64,000 nucleotides of DNA from Turnera subulata (lineage: Eukaryota; Streptophyta; Magnoliopsida; Malpighiales; Passifloraceae), in assembly GCA_028386065.3 (NCBI GenBank), contig JAKUCV010002089.1:114390-178389 (forward strand), read 5' to 3'. Shown here piece by piece: positions 58,978 through 64,000 of this stretch (its first letter is position 1; every line of letters starts with the position of its first letter). The translations under genes and the position numbers were made by a program. The notes beneath the pieces are model-generated. The model saw nothing but the letters and a program-made list of their open reading frames with translations. It had not been told where the DNA came from and did no database searches.

Positions 58978-61498
58978 TGTTCGCCCAGAAAAGGCTAAGA
59001 AGGGGTGGTTGAATTAGCTTTTCCTTTTTTTTGAATTTTCTGAGATTTGGTTTGACACTGAAGCCAAATGTGAAACTAAAGAGAAATGCAATAATGAAGT
59101 CAGAAAAGCAAAGGACACAAGCAATTTATAGTGGTTCCCCACTCAGGAGTACATCCACTACCTAAAGGTCCCCCCTTTAGGATTTTTAAACAATCCACTA
59201 ATTTGGCTTTTGCAGGACCTATGGTACACAAGTTTTTGCGGGCTTAACTTGCCAAACCTAACCCAAAGCTGAACCTAGCTTTGTCTACCCAACAAGACTA
59301 ACCCCTAATCCTGCGGATTACAGTCTTTGACAAGGCAAAGCTTCAAGAGTGACTCACTCAAGAAGTTACACAAACTAAGCACAAAGAATATCACTCAAGG
59401 TAAGCTATTTTCTCAACTTAGAATCTCTTGAATGGCTAGGTTGAGTTGCTGCGAGGCTTCAATCCACTAATTCTAAGGAAGCGGAGAGGTCCTTCTCAAC
59501 GGCTAATAATCGTCTAGGTGGCAGCCGAGTTGACTTCTTTCTTCATTAAATAAAACTGTCCAGTGGATAAGCCAGATTTGGATATTTCTTGGGCAGAAAT
59601 CTTCTCTCTTAAAAAAGTTTTCATAAATGGAAAGTGAAGACCACTAATTCTTCCAGAGTTGAGAGAGGATGTGAGGACCACTTCTCTGATCTTTTTCCGA
59701 CCCTTGGAGAGCAAGCATAACAGTTAGTGCAGTAGCTTTAATGTCAGCCACTTTCTTGGACCACTTGCAGTAACTTTTGGGACCACAGTGTTAGTAATAC
59801 GCCCAAAAGCCAATCAATGGATGATTGTAGAGGTTATTCCAATAAATATGATTATGAGATAATCGCTTGCACATATTTATAACCCTAGAATACTTTGTAT
59901 TCTTAAAATGTCCCTAGTCGATTATTATTATGGATGGGTTGTAATGATAAATTAAGACTAGCGTATGTTGAGAATTTATATGTGATATGAATTCTACATA
60001 CGGGTACAAGTTAGAGAACTTGTGGACTGGACCGACCCACATAAGAACGCTACATGGAACGTTATATGTTTGTCGATAGCGGTTCTTATATGTATTGTCC
60101 TTAGACTAGGATAATCAAGGTTCCCAACATATGAGTCGTATACTTTGATATTATTCCTAGTCATTCGTAACTAGGTGGACTTAAGGATAATCATTGGGTA
60201 TATGATAAATGTGTAGTGGGTTTTGATTGATCAAGACGGGATTCGTCCGACCCATATAACGGGTATATTATCATATGGGCCTCTTGATAGAGTTGAATTG
60301 TAAATGCATGGCCATGCTCGGATTATATGATATGGTGATATCATTAGGATCCGTTTTACACAGTTAACTCGGGGATCAAGAAACTAAGATTAAACATATA
60401 CGAGATTGACGTTTCCATGTCTCGGTTTAATCTTGATAATGGGACGAAAAGACGATGACATGTTCCGAGGCATATAGAATCAGTACTGATCTTGTCGTTC
60501 GGGTAGCAATGATGTGTTGCTAGACGCCGCTCTTTGCTTATAATTGTAAAATGAGATTTTACAATTATTGTCGGATGTTACAAGTGCCTACAGGGTCACA
60601 CACATAGAACCGTTGATTCGAGCAGGTGGTTGAACCGTGGTTGGACCATGGTTGGACCGTGGTTGGACCACGGTCATTTTGGGCTGGTTTGATTCAATAA
60701 TTGTCAGAATTATTGAGCCAAACCTGATTGCTTGTGATGTGTAATCCCATTAGTGCTTAGTGGTAGACAAGATATTGGGTATCTTAATCAAGATGGGCCA
60801 TTATGTTGGCCACTACCATAAGCACTAATTGAGTGGCACAATTAGATTATGCTTGGGGTTTTTTTTGGCTGATTGCATTCTGGTTTTTGAGAGCCTTGAG
60901 AGTGTTTTTCAGACCAGCAAGAACACACACAAACACTTACACATTCTTTGAGAAAGAAAGTTACACCACATAACTCCCGGAAATCTGTAGCTAGCACCAC
61001 GGTTCGGGAGTGCTCGGGGTTTGGAGATCGTGAGACGATTCCGGCCTGTGATTGACGGTTCGTGTGGATACCGTAGAGGAGCAGGATATCCTTCTTGCTC
61101 TAGCTAATTCGGTTCTTCAGTTAGGTGAAAGATCCTAACCGTTTCAGGTATGTTCACTTTGTTGTTCGATTTAGTTGCTTCACTTGGATCCTTCAAGGTT
61201 TCCGGGTCTTTCCGTTGCTCTTGATTGTCAAGTTTGCATGCCCGGTTACTTACACACAGCCCCAACTGCCCAGAAAGCGACCTTTTGGTCAATGAGGTGA
61301 AGCCAAATGTTCAAGGATTTGGTTTCTGTCAGAAACCAAATTTTTCTATCAATTCTAAAAACGCACAAGACTTACCAAAATTTTTGTTAATCTTCAAAAT
61401 AATATAATTGTCATTGAATAATCATCATAAACTTGCTAAACAAGATTAGTCTTAATTAATTACTTAATTAAGCCCTTAATCACATGTTTAGGCTAACA
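58978..61498 (-). repeat. Copia B 5' LTR, interrupted by a solo LTR
   Basis: It is 58978-59788 plus 61260-61498, with termini TGTTCGCCC and GGCTAACA. It aligns with the Copia A LTR (2329-3392). The break falls within GGGACCACAG, which is contiguous in Copia A near 3149. ATGAC after the end should be one target copy in LARD-2. Confidence 0.9.
59789..61254 (+). mobile_element. Solo LTR of the Copia C family (1466 bp)
   Basis: It starts TGTTAGTAATACGCCC and ends CCCGGTTACTTACA. A perfect target duplication CACAG lies at 59784-59788 and 61255-61259. It is in the opposite orientation to Copia C and diverged from it. The 11-bp GGTTGGACCGT repeat is at about 60626-60676. There is no internal region or gene. 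Confidence 0.92.
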
Positions 61499-62032
61499 AT
61501 GACCACCCATAGACTCTAAGGGCACGACGGGCCCCCAATGCTTTTCATGAAAACATACAAGGGGCATGATACCTCATTTTGATTGATTGATTCCCAGGGG
61601 CTAGGCGGGCCCATTGATTTAATCCAAACTAGATAGATCACCTGTTTGACTGTGGTCCAGGAGTGCCCAAGAAGACTCTAAACCAGGGGGCATGCTAGTC
61701 CCCATCTCTGGAATCATGTTAAGATGATGTTGGGGGCATCATGCCCCACTCCGGAAAAATTGAACCAAGGGCTTGATGTGCCCTCATTTGGCCCAAGGGC
61801 ATATTAGGTCTCATCCCCGAAACCATGGCCCGATGATACTGTTGGCATCATGCCCCGTCCTGAGAAAACCGAACCCGGAGCGTGATGTGCCCGCATTTAG
61901 GCAAGGGGCATGACTCACCCCATTTCCTCCGAACTGACTAGGGAACCCAGAAACACGAAACATATCCGACCCAGACCAGTTAGAACCCAAGATACCCAGA
62001 GATGAGATAATCCAGTCCTAAAACGAAACCAT
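61499..62032 (+). other. LARD-2 internal region, segment 1: no gene seen
   Basis: It resembles LARD-1 near 17280-18119: GGGCACGACGGGCCC, GGGGGCATCATGCCCC and AGGGGCATGA-type motifs, then AACCCAGAAACACGA-type repeats. It is therefore a second copy of the LARD family, and the host of Copia B. Its LTRs are outside the window. Confidence 0.75.
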
Positions 62033-63527
62033 TGTTAGTAGTATGCCCAAAAGCCAATCAATGGATGATTGTAGTCATGTATATACATTAAGGTTATTCC
62101 AATAAATATGATTATGAGATAATCGCTTGCACATATTTATAACCCTAGAATATTTTGTATTCTTAAATGTCCCTAGTCGATTATTATTATGGATGGGTTG
62201 TAATAATAAATAAAGACTAGCGTATGTTAAGAATTGTATGAGATACGAATTCTACATACGGGTACAAGTTAGAGAACTTGTGGACTGGACCGACCCACAT
62301 AAGAACCCTACGTGGAACGTTATATGATTGTCATTAGTGGTTCTTATATGTGTTGTCCTTAGACCTGAGATCATCAAGGTTCCCAGCATATGAGTCGTAT
62401 ACTTTGATATTATTCCTAGTCATCCGTAACTGAGCGATCTTAAGGGTAATCATTGGGTATATGATAAATGTGTAGTGGGTTTTGATTGATCAAGATGAGA
62501 TTCTTAAGACCCATATAACGGGTATATTATCAGATGGGATTCTTGATAGAGTTGAACTGTTAAATGCATGGCCATGCTCGGATTATATGATATGGTGATA
62601 TCATGAGTATCCGTTTTACACAGTTAACTCGGGGATCAAGAAACTAAGATTAAACATATACGAGATTGACGTTTTCCATGTCTCGGTTTATTCTTGATAA
62701 TGGGACGAAAGGACGATGACATGTTCCGAGGCATATAGAATCAGTACTGATCTTGTCGTTCGGGTAGCAATGATGTGTTGCTAGACGCCGCTCTTTGCTT
62801 ATAATTGTAAAATGAGATTTTACAATTATTGCCGAACGTTACAAGTGCCAGAACCGTTGATTCGAGCAGGTGGTTGAACCATGGTTGGACCGTGGTTGAA
62901 CTGGTTTGTGGTTGGACCGTGGTTGGACCAGGGTCGTTTTGGGGCTGGTTTGGTTCACTAACTGTCAGAATTATTGAGCCAAACCTGGTGCCAAGTGATG
63001 TGTATTCCCATTAGCACTAGTGGAGACATGATTGAACAAAAGGCTAATCATGATGGCCAAGTGTGTTGGCCATTGTCTAGCACTTTTGTGTGTAGGATTA
63101 GTGGGTGTGAATAATCTGATTAGTGTGTGCTCATTTTGCTATGGCCATCAGATTTTTCAGACTTGAGAGTGAGAGGTTTCAGTTTTGAAAAGAACACTCA
63201 CACCCATTCTTTGAGAAAGAAAGTAGAACACATCAAACACCACATAGCTCCCGGAAATCCGTAGCTAGCACCACGGTTCGGGAGTGCTCGGGTTGGAAAT
63301 CGTGAGACGGTTTTCGGCTGTGATCGACTGTTCGTGTGGATACCGTAGAGGAGCAGGATATCCTTCTTGCTCTAGCTGATTCGGTTCTTCAGTTAGGTGA
63401 AAGATCCTAACCGTTTCAGGTATGTTCATTTTGTTGTTCGATTTAGTTGCTTCACTTGGATCCTCCAAGGTTTCCGGGTCTTTCTGCTGCTCTTGATTGT
63501 TCAAGTTTGCATGCCCGGATACTTACA
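62033..63527 (+). mobile_element. Second solo LTR of the Copia C family (1495 bp)
   Basis: It starts TGTTAGTAGTATGCCC and ends CCCGGATACTTACA. Flanks ACCAT (62028-62032) and ACCTT (63528-63532) are a target duplication with one mismatch. It closely matches 59789-61254, including the GTTCGTGTGGATACCGTAGA block near 63330. The 11-bp GGTTGGACC repeat is at about 62871-62935. The frame at 62829-63014 is a reading of that repeat. Confidence 0.9.
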
Positions 63528-64000
63528 ACCTTCCCCGAACCATTAAGACGGTGAGAGAACCCGAGATACCCAGAGACCAGACAACCAGGCCATGAGACTG
63601 CATCCCTTATCTTCCCCGAGAAACGAAACCATCAATACCGAAAGACCAGACAACTAGACCTAGAAATAAACGAACCTAAAGCGACCCTCGCAACCCTGAG
63701 TATAGATGAACAGACCTGTTATGAACAAACCTGATATGAGTAAACCTTGAAAGGAACAGACCCCGAAACAGACCAACCTGAAGTTGAGAACCCTGAGAGG
63801 AACAGACCCCGAAACAAACCAACTTGAAGCCGAGGACTTGACCCTCGCACACCCTGAATTGAGAGGAACAGACCCCGAAACAAACCAAGCACTCGCAGAC
63901 CTTGAGATCCCAAAGCCAAGACCTAACACCCACAAACCGTGAGACGAGAGACCAAACCTGAGGGGAACCAAAACTGATACAAAACTTGAGGGACAAACAT
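63528..64000 (+). other. LARD-2 internal region, segment 2: no gene seen
   Basis: Degenerate repeats around GAGAACCC, GAGGAACAGACCCCGAAAC and AACCTGAAGT continue to the window edge. Three overlapping minus-strand frames (63660-63996) come from this repeat (recurrent SGSVPL/FGVCSSQ) and are not genes. Confidence 0.75.

Noticed and set aside
63660..63996. Three overlapping minus-strand proteins of about 66-106 residues
   Set aside because: They are readings of a degenerate tandem repeat in all three frames, with no family resemblance.

Overview
The window is nuclear DNA from a flowering plant, probably a eudicot. It contains Ty1/Copia and Ty3/Gypsy LTR retrotransposons with plant-type primer sites: one exactly complementary to the plant tRNA-Asp 3' end, and several related to the initiator tRNA-Met class. 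I found no host protein-coding gene, tRNA, rRNA or CRISPR array. Nearly every base can be placed in a retrotransposon. I could not determine the species.

The main feature is a tower of nested insertions, resolved by TG..CA LTR ends, primer sites, purine tracts and 5-bp target duplications. The outermost layer seen is a non-coding LTR element internal region (61499-64000, 'LARD-2'). A minus-strand Copia element (Copia B, SIRE-like) lies in it, and its pieces are at 29301-29758, 49533-49870 and 57405-61498. Copia B was hit by four elements. The first is a plus-strand non-coding element, LARD-1 (3' end at 29300; its 5' end is beyond the window). The second is an Athila-like Gypsy element, Ath-2 (29759-49532). 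The third is a Tekay-like Gypsy element with about 3.1-kb LTRs (49871-57404). The fourth is a solo LTR (59789-61254). LARD-1 was in turn hit by Ath-1 (Athila-like, ends at 7372), a solo Athila LTR (8739-10761), a solo Tekay-like LTR (11829-14967) and Copia C (18120-26449, both LTRs present). Ath-1 was hit by Copia A (331-3392), and Copia A by another Athila-type LTR (1-330). Ath-2 was hit by a young, nearly complete plus-strand Gypsy element (35302-42579) with the size and layout of a CRM-type chromovirus.

Coding capacity is mostly decayed. The best reading frame is the CRM-like Gag-Pol (36830-41885), broken by one stop and one frameshift. It runs through its polypurine tract and 214 bases into the 3' LTR. 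Ath-2 keeps gag, protease, RT and RNase H largely in one frame with six stops, has lost integrase, and keeps an Athila-type third ORF with two stops. Copia C is a recent insertion by LTR identity but carries many coding lesions, including changed catalytic motifs. LARD-1 has about 5.2 kb of internal sequence with no recognisable coding domain.

The most unusual sequence is in the untranslated leader of Copia C (about 23770-24625). It holds 16 exact copies and several near copies of the palindrome AACATCGATGTT, arranged as twins with start-to-start spacing of 20-21 bp. Other recurrent dyads and variable repeats occur in the LARD and Athila LTRs and in the LARD internal regions. Relative ages judged by eye from LTR differences agree with the nesting order: inner elements such as the CRM-like one (about 2%) are younger than their hosts (about 5-7%).
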